A stretch of 64,000 nt of DNA from Aquipseudomonas alcaligenes NBRC 14159 (GCF_000467105.1 NZ_BATI01000013.1:1-64000); one strand, 5' to 3'. Positions 15,953 to 25,957 are shown, counted from the first letter of the stretch. Notes: generated from the letters alone by a model not told the origin. Numbers and translations are program-made.

Positions 15953-16399
15953 CTACCAGCGCTGGGCCGCCGCCGCATCACTGGCGCGCGCGTCCACCCA
16001 CTGGCCGCCCTGCTCGCCCATTTCCTTCTTCCAGAACGGCGCCCGCGTCTTCAGCTGATCCATCAGGTAGGCGCAGGCCTCGAAGGCCGCCTGGCGGTGG
16101 GCGCTGCCCACGCCGACGAAGACGATCGGCTCGCTGGCCTGCAGCAGGCCGTGGCGGTGCACGATCAACACGTCCTGCAGAGGCCAGCGGGCCCGCGCTT
16201 CGGCCTCGATGGCGGCCAGCGCGCGCTCGGTCATGCCGGGGTAGTGTTCGAGGAACAGCGCCCGCACCTCCCCGGCATCGCCGTAGTCACGCACCAGGCC
16301 GACGAAGCTGGCCACGGCGCCGGCGCCGGCGCAGCGCGCCTGCAACTGGTCGAGCAGCTGCGCTGCGGAAAAGCTCGGCGTCTGCACCTGCACGCTCAT
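15953..16399 (-). CDS. moaE: Molybdopterin synthase catalytic subunit MoaE
   Basis: A 148-residue MoaE, the large subunit of molybdopterin synthase, which adds two sulfurs to precursor Z with MoaD as sulfur carrier. Conserved parts include GAVASFVGLVRDYGD, LEHYPGMTERAL, IVHRHGLLQ and the C-terminal LKTRAPFWKKE with catalytic lysines. A GGAGG within the end of moaD supports ATG 16399; the gap to moaD is one base. Confidence 0.93.
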   Translation of the reverse strand: MSVQVQTPSFSAAQLLDQLQARCAGAGAVASFVGLVRDYGDAGEVRALFLEHYPGMTERALAAIEAEARARWPLQDVLIVHRHGLLQASEPIVFVGVGSAHRQAAFEACAYLMDQLKTRAPFWKKEMGEQGGQWVDARASDAAAAQRW

Positions 16400-16400
16400 T

Positions 16401-16649
16401 TCAGCCTCCGGTGACGGGCGGGAAGAAGGCGATCTCGTCGCCGTCCTGCAGAGCCTGATCGAGCCCGCAGAGCTCCTGGTTGCGCGCGCACATCAGGTTC
16501 TGCGCGGCCAGCGCCGACCAGGCACCGCCCCGCGCCACCAGGCTCTGGCGCAGTTGCTCGACACTGGCCAGCTGCGGCTGCCAGTCCAGGCGCTCGCGAT
16601 CCAGCCCCAGGCGCTCGCGATAGCCCGCGAAGTAATGGACTTCCAGCAT
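16401..16649 (-). CDS. moaD: Molybdopterin synthase sulfur carrier MoaD
   Basis: An 82-residue ubiquitin-fold protein ending in FFPPVTGG; the C-terminal Gly-Gly is thiocarboxylated and delivers sulfur to MoaE. GGAGG precedes the start. It lies 17 bp after pdxH and 1 bp before moaE, so the three are probably co-transcribed. Confidence 0.92.
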   Translation of the reverse strand: MLEVHYFAGYRERLGLDRERLDWQPQLASVEQLRQSLVARGGAWSALAAQNLMCARNQELCGLDQALQDGDEIAFFPPVTGG

Positions 16650-16666
16650 CCTTCTCTCCTCCGTTT

Positions 16667-17320
16667 TCAGGGGGCCAGGCGCTCGCGGCGCCAGCCCCCG
16701 GCAGTCAATTGGTAACGCAGGCGGTCATGCAGACGATCGGCTCGCCCCTGCCAGAACTCCAGGCTGTGCGGGACCACCCGGTAGCCACCCCAGCCCTGCG
16801 GGCGCGGTGGCTCGGCATCGAGGAAGCGGTACTTGGCCAGGGCCAGGCGCGCCTCCAGTTCACCGCGGCCGCTGATCACCTGGCTCTGCTCGCTGGCCCA
16901 GCAGGCCAGCCGGCTGGGCAGCGGACGGCTGTCGAAATAGGCATCGGCTTCCTCGCCGGCCACCTGTTCGACCTCGCCCTCGATGCGCAACTGACGCTCC
17001 AGCGCGGGCCAGTGGAACAGCAGCGCCGCGCGCGGATTGCCGGCCAGCTCCTGGCCCTTGGCGCTGCCGTGATGGCTGTAGAACACCAGCCCGCGGGCGT
17101 CGATGCCCTTGAGCAGCACCACGCGGCAATGCGGCCGGCCCTGTTCATCGACGGTGGCCAGGGTCATGGCGTTCGCCTCGCTCGGCGGCGGCTCGTGCGC
17201 CAGGGCCTGCTCCAGCCAGTCGTGCAGCAGCGTCAGCGGCGCCTCGGGCGCCTGCCGTTCGAGCAGGCTATGGGCCTGGTACTGGCGACGCATGCCGCTC
17301 AGTTGATCGCTCCTGTGCAT
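16667..17320 (-). CDS. pdxH: Pyridoxamine/pyridoxine 5'-phosphate oxidase family, PdxH
   Basis: A 217-residue FMN enzyme with the full PdxH pattern: ANAMTLATVDEQGRPHCRVV, LLKGIDARGLVFYSHHGSAKG, ALLFHWPALERQLRIEG, SRLACWASEQSQVI and the C-terminal FWQGRADRLHDR..ERLAP. PdxH makes pyridoxal 5'-phosphate from PNP or PMP with O2. GGAGAAG supports the start. It is inserted between moaC and moaD, where P. aeruginosa as I know it has no such gene, and an Anr/Dnr-like half-conserved box lies 57 bp upstream. An O2-using enzyme in an anaerobic cofactor cluster is odd; it may be a second, specialised copy. Confidence 0.9.
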   Translation of the reverse strand: MHRSDQLSGMRRQYQAHSLLERQAPEAPLTLLHDWLEQALAHEPPPSEANAMTLATVDEQGRPHCRVVLLKGIDARGLVFYSHHGSAKGQELAGNPRAALLFHWPALERQLRIEGEVEQVAGEEADAYFDSRPLPSRLACWASEQSQVISGRGELEARLALAKYRFLDAEPPRPQGWGGYRVVPHSLEFWQGRADRLHDRLRYQLTAGGWRRERLAP

Positions 17321-17376
17321 GGCAACTTCTCCACAATGAGACCGCGCCAGTCTGCTGGCACGCCCCGGCGCCCACC

Positions 17377-17390
17377 TTGCGTTTGATCAA
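17377..17390 (-). promoter_or_regulatory. Weak Anr/Dnr-like box before pdxH-moaD-moaE
   Basis: TTGCG-TTTG-ATCAA keeps one perfect half site and three bases of the other. It lies 57 bp upstream of pdxH and overlaps the last codons of moaC. Conservation is marginal. Confidence 0.4.
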
Positions 17391-17854
17391 GGCGCCCGGT
17401 AAGTGCCCGAGGCGCCGCCGCTCTTCTCCAGCAGGCGCACGGCCTCGATGCACATGCCGCGGTCCACCGCCTTGCACATGTCGTAGATGGTCAACGCGGC
17501 AACGCTGGCGGCGGTCAGCGCCTCCATCTCCACGCCGGTCTGCCCGGCCAGCTTGCAGCGCGCGACGATGCGCACGCAGTCGATACCCTCGGCCTCCAGC
17601 TCGACCTTGACGCTGGTGAGCAGCAGCGGGTGGCACAGCGGGATGAGATCGGAGGTCTTCTTCGCCGCCTGGATGCCGGCGATGCGCGCCACGGCAAATA
17701 CATCGCCCTTGGGGTGGCGACCGTCGGCGATCATCGCCAGGGTCGCCGGCAGCATGCGCACGCGCGCTTCGGCCAGGGCTTCGCGGCAGGTCATCGTCTT
17801 ATCGGTGACATCCACCATGTTGGCGCGGCCTTGGGCATCGAGATGGGTCAGCAT
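17387..17854 (-). CDS. moaC: Cyclic pyranopterin monophosphate synthase MoaC
   Basis: A 155-residue MoaC. With MoaA it converts GTP to cyclic pyranopterin monophosphate, the first step of molybdenum cofactor synthesis. Diagnostic segments are [13 protein letters not shown] [46 protein letters not shown] and CKAVDRGM with the catalytic Asp/Lys. GGAGAA precedes the ATG at 17854. It begins 14 bp after norR, so norR and moaC may share a transcript. No moaA is in the window. Confidence 0.93.
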   Translation of the reverse strand: MLTHLDAQGRANMVDVTDKTMTCREALAEARVRMLPATLAMIADGRHPKGDVFAVARIAGIQAAKKTSDLIPLCHPLLLTSVKVELEAEGIDCVRIVARCKLAGQTGVEMEALTAASVAALTIYDMCKAVDRGMCIEAVRLLEKSGGASGTYRAP

Positions 17855-17868
17855 AGGTTTCTCCGGGG

Positions 17869-19383
<1,515 letters not shown>

Positions 19384-19398
<15 letters not shown>

Positions 19399-19440
19399 TT
19401 CGGGTATCCAGTACCTGACATTTGCCAGGTAGATTAGACC
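19384..19440 (+). promoter_or_regulatory. Three NorR enhancer boxes (GGT-N7-ACC)
   Basis: Three exact matches to GGT-N7-ACC occur at 19384-19396, 19403-19415 and 19428-19440, with start-to-start spacing of 19 and 25 bp. Three such sites upstream of a sigma-54 promoter is the arrangement described for NorR targets. The first box overlaps the norR start codon. Confidence 0.78.
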
Positions 19441-19458
19441 CGAGCAGCGCGCAAGCCC

Positions 19459-19472
19459 TTGATTTTCGTCAA
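19459..19472 (+). promoter_or_regulatory. Anr/Dnr-type box in the ytfE-norB promoter
   Basis: TTGAT-TTTC-GTCAA matches the FNR-type consensus at 9 of 10 bases. It lies between the NorR boxes and the sigma-54 element, centred about 41 bp upstream of the start site predicted from the -12 element. Confidence 0.65.
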
Positions 19473-19482
19473 GCGAAAACCC

Positions 19483-19496
19483 GGCACGGCCCTTGC
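19483..19496 (+). promoter_or_regulatory. Sigma-54 -24/-12 promoter of ytfE-norB
   Basis: The sequence GGCACGGCCCTTGC has GG and GC exactly 10 bp apart, as sigma-54 promoters require, and fits TGGCAC-N5-TTGC except at the first T. The start site would be near 19507, 31 bp before the ytfE ATG. Confidence 0.72.
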
Positions 19497-19537
19497 GATG
19501 GAGCAGGCAGACCAACATGCCTGAAAGGATCCCCTCC

Positions 19538-20221
19538 ATGACCATGCAACTGCTCGACAGCACCCTGGGCAGCATCGCCTGCAACGTGCCCGGCGCCACC
19601 CGGGTGTTTCACGAATTCCATCTCGACTTCTGCTGCGGCGGCCAGAAGAGCCTGCGCCAGGCAGCCCTGGAGCGCGGCATCAATGCCGAGCAGGTGCAGC
19701 AGCGTCTGCTCTCGCTGAGCGGCGAGGACGCCCTGGACGCGGACTGGCGCAAGGTGCCGGCGGAGCGCCTGATCGAGCACATCCTGCAGCGCTATCACGA
19801 AGTCCACCGCGCGCAGCTGCCCGAGCTGATCCGCCTCGCCGCGCGGGTCGAGCAGGTGCATGGCGGCCGCGAGCATTGCCCGCTGGGCCTGACCGAACTG
19901 CTGATCGACATGCAGCAGGAACTGGAAAGCCACATGCAGAAGGAGGAGCAGATTCTCTTCCCGATGATCCAGCGCGGCGCCGGGGTGATGGTCGGCGGGC
20001 CCATCTCGGTGATGCGCTACGAGCACGACCAGCACGGCGACGCGCTGGAGCGCATCGTCGAGCTGACCGACGACATGCAGCCGCCGGCCAACGCCTGCAA
20101 TACCTGGCGCGCGCTGTACCGCGGCCTGGACGAGCTGCGCCTGGACCTGATGCAGCACATCCACCTGGAGAACAACCTGCTGTTCCCGCGCGCCCTCGGC
20201 GAGGAGGTGCAACATGGGTGA
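19538..20221 (+). CDS. ytfE: Iron-sulfur cluster repair di-iron protein (RIC: YtfE/ScdA/DnrN)
   Basis: A 227-residue RIC protein that repairs iron-sulfur clusters damaged by NO and may act on NO itself. Residues about 1-60 are the ScdA N-terminal domain with FHEFHLDFCCGG; the remainder is a four-helix hemerythrin-like bundle with di-iron ligands in YHEVHRAQ, LESHMQKEEQILFP, RYEHDQHGDAL and MQHIHLENNLLFPRA. I chose ATG 19538 (MTMQLLDS) because AAGGAT precedes it and the family normally begins near here; 19517 is an alternative. It overlaps norB by 8 bp, so the two are one NO-stress operon. Confidence 0.9.
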   Translation: MTMQLLDSTLGSIACNVPGATRVFHEFHLDFCCGGQKSLRQAALERGINAEQVQQRLLSLSGEDALDADWRKVPAERLIEHILQRYHEVHRAQLPELIRLAARVEQVHGGREHCPLGLTELLIDMQQELESHMQKEEQILFPMIQRGAGVMVGGPISVMRYEHDQHGDALERIVELTDDMQPPANACNTWRALYRGLDELRLDLMQHIHLENNLLFPRALGEEVQHG

Positions 20222-22493
20222 GTACCGCAAACTCTGGTGGGCGCTGATCGCCGTACTTGGCGTGACCTTCTGCGTGCTCGGCTGGTTCGGGCGCGAGGTG
20301 TATCGCCAGGCGCCGCCCATCCCCGCGCAGGTGGTCAGCGCCGACGGCGCCACGCTGTTCACCGCTGAAGACATCCTCGACGGCCAGACCGCCTGGCAGA
20401 GCGTGGGCGGCATGCAGCTCGGTTCCATCTGGGGCCATGGCGCCTACCAGGCGCCGGACTGGACCGCCGACTGGCTGCACCGCGAGCTGAGCGCCTGGCT
20501 CGACCTGGCCGCGCAGCAGGCCTATGGCAAGCCCTACGCCGAGGTGGACGAGGATCACCAGGCGCTGCTGCGCCAGCAGCTCAAGCGCGAATACCGCGGT
20601 AACCAGGTACAGGGCGAGCGGCTGGTGCTCAGCGAGCGTCGCATCAACGCCATGGCGCAGACTGCCGCCTACTACGACGCGCTGTTCGGCAACGATCCGG
20701 CGCTGCAGGGCAGCCGCAAGAGCTTCGCCATGAAGGAGAACACCCTGCCCGACGCCACCCGGCGCGAACAGCTGACCCGCTTCTTCTTCTGGACCGCCTG
20801 GGTGGCCGCCACCGAGCGCCCGGGGCAGGAGGCGACCTACAGCAACAACTGGCCGCACGAGCCACTGATCGGCAACCAGCCGACCGCGGAGAACCTGATG
20901 TGGTCGATCGCCAGCGTGATCCTGCTGATCGCCGGCATCGGCTTCCTGGTCTGGGCCTGGGCCTTCCTGCGCGATCACGAGGAGGACGAACCCGTCGCGC
21001 CGGCTCAGGACCCGCTCAGCCTGGTGGCGCTGACGCCCTCGCAGAAGGCGCTGGGCAAGTACCTGCTGCTGGTGGTCGGGTTGTTCAGCTTCCAGGTGCT
21101 GCTCGGCGGCGCCACCGCCCACTACACGGTGGAGGGCCAGGACTTCTACGGCTTCCCGCTGTCGCAGTGGTTCCCCTACTCGCTGCTGCGCACCTGGCAC
21201 ATCCAGAGCGCGCTGTTCTGGATCGCCAGCGGTTTCCTCACCGCCGGCCTGTTCCTGGCGCCGATCATCAATGGCGGCAAGGACCCGAAACTGCAGAAGC
21301 TCGGCGTCGATGTACTGTTCTGGGCGCTGGTGGTCGTGGTGCTCGGCTCCTTCGTCGGCAATTACCTGGCCATCGCCCAGATCATGCCGGCCGAGTGGAA
21401 CTTCTGGCTCGGCCACCAGGGCTATGAGTACGTCGACCTCGGTCGCCTGTGGCAGATCGGCAAGTTCGCCGGCGTGGCCTTCTGGCTGCTGCTGATGCTG
21501 CGCGGCATCCTGCCGGCCTTCCGCCAACCCGGCGACAAGAACCTGCTGGCCCTGCTGTCGGCCTCGGTGATCGCCATCGGCCTGTTCTACGGCGCAGGCT
21601 TCGCCTACGGCGAGCGCACCCACCTGTCGGTGATGGAGTACTGGCGCTGGTGGGTGGTGCACCTGTGGGTGGAAGGCTTCTTCGAGGTGTTCGCCACCAC
21701 TGCGCTGGCCTTCATCTTCTCCAGCATGGGCCTGGTGTCCAAACGCATGGCCACCACTGCCAGCCTGGCCTCGGCCTCGCTGTTCATGCTTGGCGGCGTG
21801 CCCGGCACCTTCCACCACCTGTACTTCGCCGGCACCACCACGCCGGTGATGGCGGTGGGCGCCACCTTCAGCGCCCTGGAAGTGGTGCCGCTGATCGTGC
21901 TCGGCTACGAGGCCTGGGAGAACTGGCGCCTGAAGAGCCGCGCGGCCTGGATGGAACGGGTCAAGTGGCCGCTGATGTGCTTCGTCGCCGTGGCCTTCTG
22001 GAACATGCTCGGCGCCGGGGTGTTCGGCTTCATGATCAACCCGCCGATCTCGCTGTACTACGTGCAGGGCCTCAACACCACGCCGGTGCACGCGCATGCC
22101 GCGCTGTTCGGGGTCTACGGTTTCCTCGCCCTGGGCTTCACCCTGCTGGTGCTGCGCTACATCCGTCCGCAGCTGCAGTTCAACGAGGGGCTGATGAAGG
22201 TCGCCTTCTGGTGGCTCAACGCCGGCCTGGTGCTGATGATCGCCACCAGCCTGCTGCCGATCGGCATCATCCAGTTCCACGCCAGCGTCAGCCAGGGCCT
22301 GTGGTACGCCCGCAGCGAGGCCTTCATGCAGCAGGACCTGCTGCAGACCCTGCGCTGGGTACGCACCTTCGGCGACGTGGTGTTCATCATCGGCGCCCTG
22401 GCCATGGCCTGGCAGGTGGTCATCGGTTTCTTCTCCCCCGCGCCCAGGAGCGTGCCGCAGCGCGCGCAAGGAGGTGCCCGATCGGTTAGTTGA
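20214..22493 (+). CDS. norB: Quinol-dependent nitric oxide reductase, single-subunit (qNOR/NorZ)
   Basis: A 759-residue inner-membrane enzyme reducing two NO to N2O with quinol electrons. The first 200 or so residues are the extra cytochrome c-like periplasmic domain of qNOR, without a CxxCH haem site. The rest is the haem-copper oxidase-type core with conserved His-containing helices: LRTWHIQSALFWIA, WWVVHLWVEGFFEVFATT, PGTFHHLYFAG and TTPVHAHAALFGVYG. No separate norC is present, which fits qNOR. The start overlaps ytfE, and expression is expected from the sigma-54/NorR and Dnr sites upstream of ytfE. Confidence 0.94.
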   Translation: MGEYRKLWWALIAVLGVTFCVLGWFGREVYRQAPPIPAQVVSADGATLFTAEDILDGQTAWQSVGGMQLGSIWGHGAYQAPDWTADWLHRELSAWLDLAAQQAYGKPYAEVDEDHQALLRQQLKREYRGNQVQGERLVLSERRINAMAQTAAYYDALFGNDPALQGSRKSFAMKENTLPDATRREQLTRFFFWTAWVAATERPGQEATYSNNWPHEPLIGNQPTAENLMWSIASVILLIAGIGFLVWAWAFLRDHEEDEPVAPAQDPLSLVALTPSQKALGKYLLLVVGLFSFQVLLGGATAHYTVEGQDFYGFPLSQWFPYSLLRTWHIQSALFWIASGFLTAGLFLAPIINGGKDPKLQKLGVDVLFWALVVVVLGSFVGNYLAIAQIMPAEWNFWLGHQGYEYVDLGRLWQIGKFAGVAFWLLLMLRGILPAFRQPGDKNLLALLSASVIAIGLFYGAGFAYGERTHLSVMEYWRWWVVHLWVEGFFEVFATTALAFIFSSMGLVSKRMATTASLASASLFMLGGVPGTFHHLYFAGTTTPVMAVGATFSALEVVPLIVLGYEAWENWRLKSRAAWMERVKWPLMCFVAVAFWNMLGAGVFGFMINPPISLYYVQGLNTTPVHAHAALFGVYGFLALGFTLLVLRYIRPQLQFNEGLMKVAFWWLNAGLVLMIATSLLPIGIIQFHASVSQGLWYARSEAFMQQDLLQTLRWVRTFGDVVFIIGALAMAWQVVIGFFSPAPRSVPQRAQGGARSVS

Positions 22494-22518
22494 CTACTCT
22501 GGATGTGTAATGGCTAGG

Positions 22519-22543
22519 CTCGACCCGCGTGATGCGGGTCGAG
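22519..22543 (+). terminator. Strong stem-loop after norB
   Basis: CTCGACCCGC-GTGAT-GCGGGTCGAG gives a perfect 10-bp stem 25 bp after the norB stop. The T run is poor, but the position fits termination of ytfE-norB. Confidence 0.65.
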
Positions 22544-22598
22544 TCATTGTTGCCCTCGTCTAGATTGGAACATGACGTTTCCCTCAAGGAGTCGCACC

Positions 22599-22946
22599 AT
22601 GCACACAGAAAAACTTCTCTCCCGCCTCGACACCCCCGGCAGCAGCCCGCTATGGAAGGTGTTCTGGTTGCAGGGCGTACTGCTCAGCCACCTGCTGTTC
22701 GGCGGCATCCTGCTGTTCTACCAGCAACTCGACAGCGTGACGCTGGCCCTGCTGCTGACGGCCTTCATCGGCTACACCGCCTGGGTGCTGAACGCGGTCT
22801 GGCGCAACGCCGGCAACGTGCGTGAGCCGATCTACGGCGAGATCGCGCGCTTCCTGACCGTGGCCTGGTCGATCAACGCCGTGCTGGTCTCGCTGTTCCT
22901 GCTGCTGGCCCACCTGCAACCCTTCGGCCACGACCTGCCGTTCTGA
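22599..22946 (+). CDS. Small membrane protein of unknown function, NO-gene neighbour
   Basis: A 115-residue protein with three likely transmembrane segments at about residues 21-42, 48-67 and 83-105, and a short conserved-looking loop NAVWRNAGNVREPIYGEIARF. AAGGAG 8 bp upstream fixes the ATG at 22599. It sits alone between the norB terminator and the convergent acyl-CoA dehydrogenase, 4 bp from that stop. I do not recognise the family. Position suggests a role near NO or respiratory metabolism, but there is no direct evidence. Confidence 0.7.
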   Translation: MHTEKLLSRLDTPGSSPLWKVFWLQGVLLSHLLFGGILLFYQQLDSVTLALLLTAFIGYTAWVLNAVWRNAGNVREPIYGEIARFLTVAWSINAVLVSLFLLLAHLQPFGHDLPF

Positions 22947-22949
22947 GCC

Positions 22950-24194
22950 TCACCCGGGTGGCGTGAGATAGGCGACCGTCTGTCCACGCTGCCGGGCGCT
23001 GGCCTCCAGCTCCCAGCGCGCCAGACTGCGCAGGTGCACTTCATCGGGGCCGTCGGCGAAGCGTAACGCGCGGCCCTGGGTGTAGAAGTCCGCGAGTGGC
23101 GTATCCGGGCTCAGGCCCATGGCGCCAAACACCTGCATCGCGCGGTCGACCACCCGGCATAGCATGCGCGGCACCTGCGCCTTGATCATGGCGATCTCCC
23201 GGCGCGCCGCCCTGGCACCCACCGTATCCAGCATCCAGGCGGTCTTGAGCACCAGCAGGCGCGCCTGCTCGATATCCAGCCGCGACTCGCCGATCCAGTC
23301 GCCGATATTGGCGTACTGCGCCAGATAGCGGCCGAAGACGCGGCGCTCCTGGCAGCGCTCCAGCAGCAGCTGCAAGGCCAGTTCGGCCATGCCGATGGCG
23401 CGCATGCAGTGGTGCACGCGCCCCGGTCCCAGGCGCGCCTGCGCCATCATGAAACCGTCGCCCTCCGCGCCGAGCAGGTGATCACGGGGTACCCGCACCT
23501 CGCGCAGGAGGATCTCGGCATGGCCTTCGGCCGACACATGGTTGAGCACCGGGATATTGCGCAGCACCTGCACCCCGGGCGTATCGAAGGGCACCAGCAA
23601 CAGGCTCTGCTGGCGATGCGGATCGGCGTCGGGAGCGCTCTTGCCCATCACGATCAGCAGGCGGCACTGCGGATGGCAGGCGTTGCTGATGAACCACTTG
23701 CGCCCGTTCAGCACGTAGTGCTCGCCGTCACGACGGATCAACGTCTGCACATTGCTCGCATCGGCGCTGGCCACATCCGGCTCGCTCATGGCGAAGGCCG
23801 AGCGGATCTCGCCAGCCAGCAACGGCAGTAGCCAGCGCTGGCGCTGCGCGGGGCTGGCGAACAGGTGCAGCAGCTCCATGTTGCCGGTATCCGGCGCGCT
23901 GCAGTTGAACACCTCGCTGGCCCAGGGAATGCGCCCCATGATTTCCGCCAGGGGCGCGTACTCGAGGTTGCTCAGGCGGGTGCCCGGTTCGTCATCGCGC
24001 AGGTCGGGCAGGAACAGGTTCCACAGTCCCTCGCTGTGCGCCAGGGCCTTGAGGTCGGCCATGAAGGAAACCGGCAGGCCGCCGCCTCGCGCCTCCGCCA
24101 GCCACTGGGCATGGCGCGGCACCACGTGGGCGTCCATGAAATCCTGCAGCTGCCGACGCAGCGCTTCCACTCTGGGGCTGAAGGCAAAATCCAT
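22950..24194 (-). CDS. Acyl-CoA dehydrogenase family protein
   Basis: A 414-residue flavoprotein of the long-chain ACAD10/11-like branch. It has the N-terminal helical domain, the FAMSEPDVASADASN substrate/FAD segment (about residues 137-151), WFISNACHPQCRLLIVMGK, and the C-terminal RMLCRVVDRAMQVFGAMGLSPDTPL with TQGRALRFADGPDEVH. It would oxidise an acyl-CoA to the enoyl form and pass electrons to ETF. No other beta-oxidation gene is nearby. An Anr/Dnr-like box lies about 110 bp upstream. Confidence 0.88.
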   Translation of the reverse strand: MDFAFSPRVEALRRQLQDFMDAHVVPRHAQWLAEARGGGLPVSFMADLKALAHSEGLWNLFLPDLRDDEPGTRLSNLEYAPLAEIMGRIPWASEVFNCSAPDTGNMELLHLFASPAQRQRWLLPLLAGEIRSAFAMSEPDVASADASNVQTLIRRDGEHYVLNGRKWFISNACHPQCRLLIVMGKSAPDADPHRQQSLLLVPFDTPGVQVLRNIPVLNHVSAEGHAEILLREVRVPRDHLLGAEGDGFMMAQARLGPGRVHHCMRAIGMAELALQLLLERCQERRVFGRYLAQYANIGDWIGESRLDIEQARLLVLKTAWMLDTVGARAARREIAMIKAQVPRMLCRVVDRAMQVFGAMGLSPDTPLADFYTQGRALRFADGPDEVHLRSLARWELEASARQRGQTVAYLTPPG

Positions 24195-24299
24195 GACGCC
24201 ATCCTCTTACTGGGTAATGGCAGCCAGGCTAGGCGTGAGCGCCGCGCAGCAGAAGCAAGCTGGATGGTACGGATGACGCTGTATCAAGCTCATCGCTTC

Positions 24300-24313
24300 T
24301 TGATCAGGATCAT
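24300..24313. promoter_or_regulatory. Anr/Dnr-type box upstream of the acyl-CoA dehydrogenase
   Basis: TTGAT-CAGG-ATCAT matches the consensus at 9 of 10 bases. An additional inverted pair, ATCAAG-N10-CTTGAT, overlaps its left half at about 24283-24304. It is about 106 bp from the dehydrogenase start and just past the stop of the CopD-like gene. Confidence 0.5.
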
Positions 24314-24322
24314 CGCCGGCAC

Positions 24323-24763
24323 TCACCAGCTGAGCAGGAACATCGCCTTGGCCAGGAACAGGATGACGAGCATCTGCACCAGCACGCTGAGGTGGATCAG
24401 CCGCGAGCGCGCGGGTGTCATGCGTCCGCTGCGCATCAGCAAGACCACCAAGATGAAGTGCCCGAGGATGCTCAGCGCCAGGCAGATCTTCAATGTCAGC
24501 AAGGTGCCGAAGCTGCTGGCGAAGGGTTGCGCGAGCGCGGCACGGTAATGCCAGGCCAGGCCGACGCCCGCGCCGTAGAGCGCCAGCACCACCCAGTGCA
24601 TGACCTGGCGGGCGCGCTGCCCGAGCGCCCTGGATAACTGCGCGCGGGGCGCCTCGTCCAGCTGCCTGGCGGCGCGGCTGAGGATCATAACCTCGAAGAA
24701 CACCCCGCCGATGAAGCAGGCTGCTGCAGTCAGATGAACGAACTTGAGCAACAGATAGAGCAT
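24323..24763 (-). CDS. CopD-family integral membrane protein
   Basis: A 146-residue protein with four transmembrane helices at about residues 3-25, 52-72, 80-101 and 125-143, and a conserved His pair in the first helix (KFVHLTAAACFIGG) and another in MHWVVLALYG. CopD-like four-helix proteins of this size may bind haem or copper. It lies 9 bp after nnrS in the mobA-nnrS operon. This linkage to NnrS is common in denitrifiers; function is unknown. Confidence 0.78.
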   Translation of the reverse strand: MLYLLLKFVHLTAAACFIGGVFFEVMILSRAARQLDEAPRAQLSRALGQRARQVMHWVVLALYGAGVGLAWHYRAALAQPFASSFGTLLTLKICLALSILGHFILVVLLMRSGRMTPARSRLIHLSVLVQMLVILFLAKAMFLLSW

Positions 24764-24772
24764 GCTGTCTCC

Positions 24773-25957
24773 CTAGCCTGGATGGCCATCGGCACGCGTA
24801 CGACAGAGCATGGGGCCGTAGCAGTAGAGAAACTGCGCGAAGGCCAGCCCCCAGGCCAGCGCCGCTAGCCACAGCGCCGGCTGGTGGGCGAAGGAGACGC
24901 CCAGCACCCGCAGCAGCGCCGCCAGGTTGAGCAACACGAAGGCGACGGCGAAACCGCGTGGCAACTCCAGCGGCCGGCCGGTATGGCCCAGCGAAACCCG
25001 CGCCAGCATGGCCAGGATCAGCCCGGCCATGGCCCCTACCGTCAGCGCATGCAGCGCCTGGCTGAAGGGTAGCGCCACACCGGCATGCCAGAGCGCCAGG
25101 CCCAGGCAGGCCAGCACCATCCAGGCATAGGCCAGGTGCAGTGACCACAGCAAGGGCACTCGCAACAGGCCACGATCGAACCAGCGCAGCAGGCGAATGC
25201 CATGCCCCAGGCCCAGGCCCAGTAGCAGCACCGCGCAGCCCCAGTGCGGCTGCAGCAGCAGCCCTGCGCCGGTCAGCAGTGCCAACAGCAGCGTACCCAC
25301 CAGCAGCGCCAGATCCAGCCAGGCCCAGGGTTGCACCATCTCCAGCCGACCGAGGCCGCGCTGGGTGAAGAAGGGAATCACCCGCCCGCCGATCAGCGTC
25401 ATCATCGCCGCCACCAGCCAGAGCGCCGCGTGGCTGCCCTGGCGCTGCCAAGCGTCGTGCTGCAGCAGCACGCCGAGCAGATTCAGCAGGTCGACCAAGG
25501 CCAGCAGCACCAGCACCAACACGATGGGATAGTTGCGCCGCTGCCGCACGGCCCATAGCAGCCGTGCCATGACCCCAGCCACCGCGAGCAGAAACGCCAG
25601 GTTGAACAGCAACAGGGGCCAAGCCGAGGGCAGCCACCAGCTCAGCCGCCCTAGCAGCCAGAGTCCGACCAGCAGAGCCAGCGGCCGCCCGGAAAGGCTC
25701 GGCCGACCGGTCCAGGTCTGCACCGCCGTGAGCAGGAAGCCGGCGATGATGGCGCCGGCAAAACCGAACACCAGCTCATGCCGGTGCCAGGCCAGCCAGC
25801 CACCCACGGGCGCCGGCAACGCCCAGCCCTGCAGGGCGGCGATCCACACCGGAATGGCCAAGGCGGCCAGCACCGCGCCGAGCAGAAAGAACGGCCGGAA
25901 ACCCAGGCGCAAAATCGGCGCAACGGCCATGGCCTTGCGCTTATCGATGATCAACAT
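24773..25957 (-). CDS. nnrS: NnrS, haem-copper membrane protein of NO stress
   Basis: A 394-residue protein with about 12 transmembrane helices. The N-terminal LRLGFRPFFLLGA and WHRHELVFGFAGAIIAGFLLTAVQ, and the central GGRVIPFFTQRGL, are the NnrS signature. NnrS binds haem and copper and lowers NO damage. I chose ATG 25957 with GGGGAAG upstream; the longer frame would read back through mobA. The start overlaps the end of mobA by 17 bp. Confidence 0.9.
   Translation of the reverse strand: MLIIDKRKAMAVAPILRLGFRPFFLLGAVLAALAIPVWIAALQGWALPAPVGGWLAWHRHELVFGFAGAIIAGFLLTAVQTWTGRPSLSGRPLALLVGLWLLGRLSWWLPSAWPLLLFNLAFLLAVAGVMARLLWAVRQRRNYPIVLVLVLLALVDLLNLLGVLLQHDAWQRQGSHAALWLVAAMMTLIGGRVIPFFTQRGLGRLEMVQPWAWLDLALLVGTLLLALLTGAGLLLQPHWGCAVLLLGLGLGHGIRLLRWFDRGLLRVPLLWSLHLAYAWMVLACLGLALWHAGVALPFSQALHALTVGAMAGLILAMLARVSLGHTGRPLELPRGFAVAFVLLNLAALLRVLGVSFAHQPALWLAALAWGLAFAQFLYCYGPMLCRTRADGHPG

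Noticed and set aside
19680..22469. A 929-codon open frame antisense to ytfE-norB.
   Set aside because: It is a by-product of GC-rich third positions; the translation is rich in Gln, His, Arg and Gly with no domain, and the plus strand has well-supported genes.
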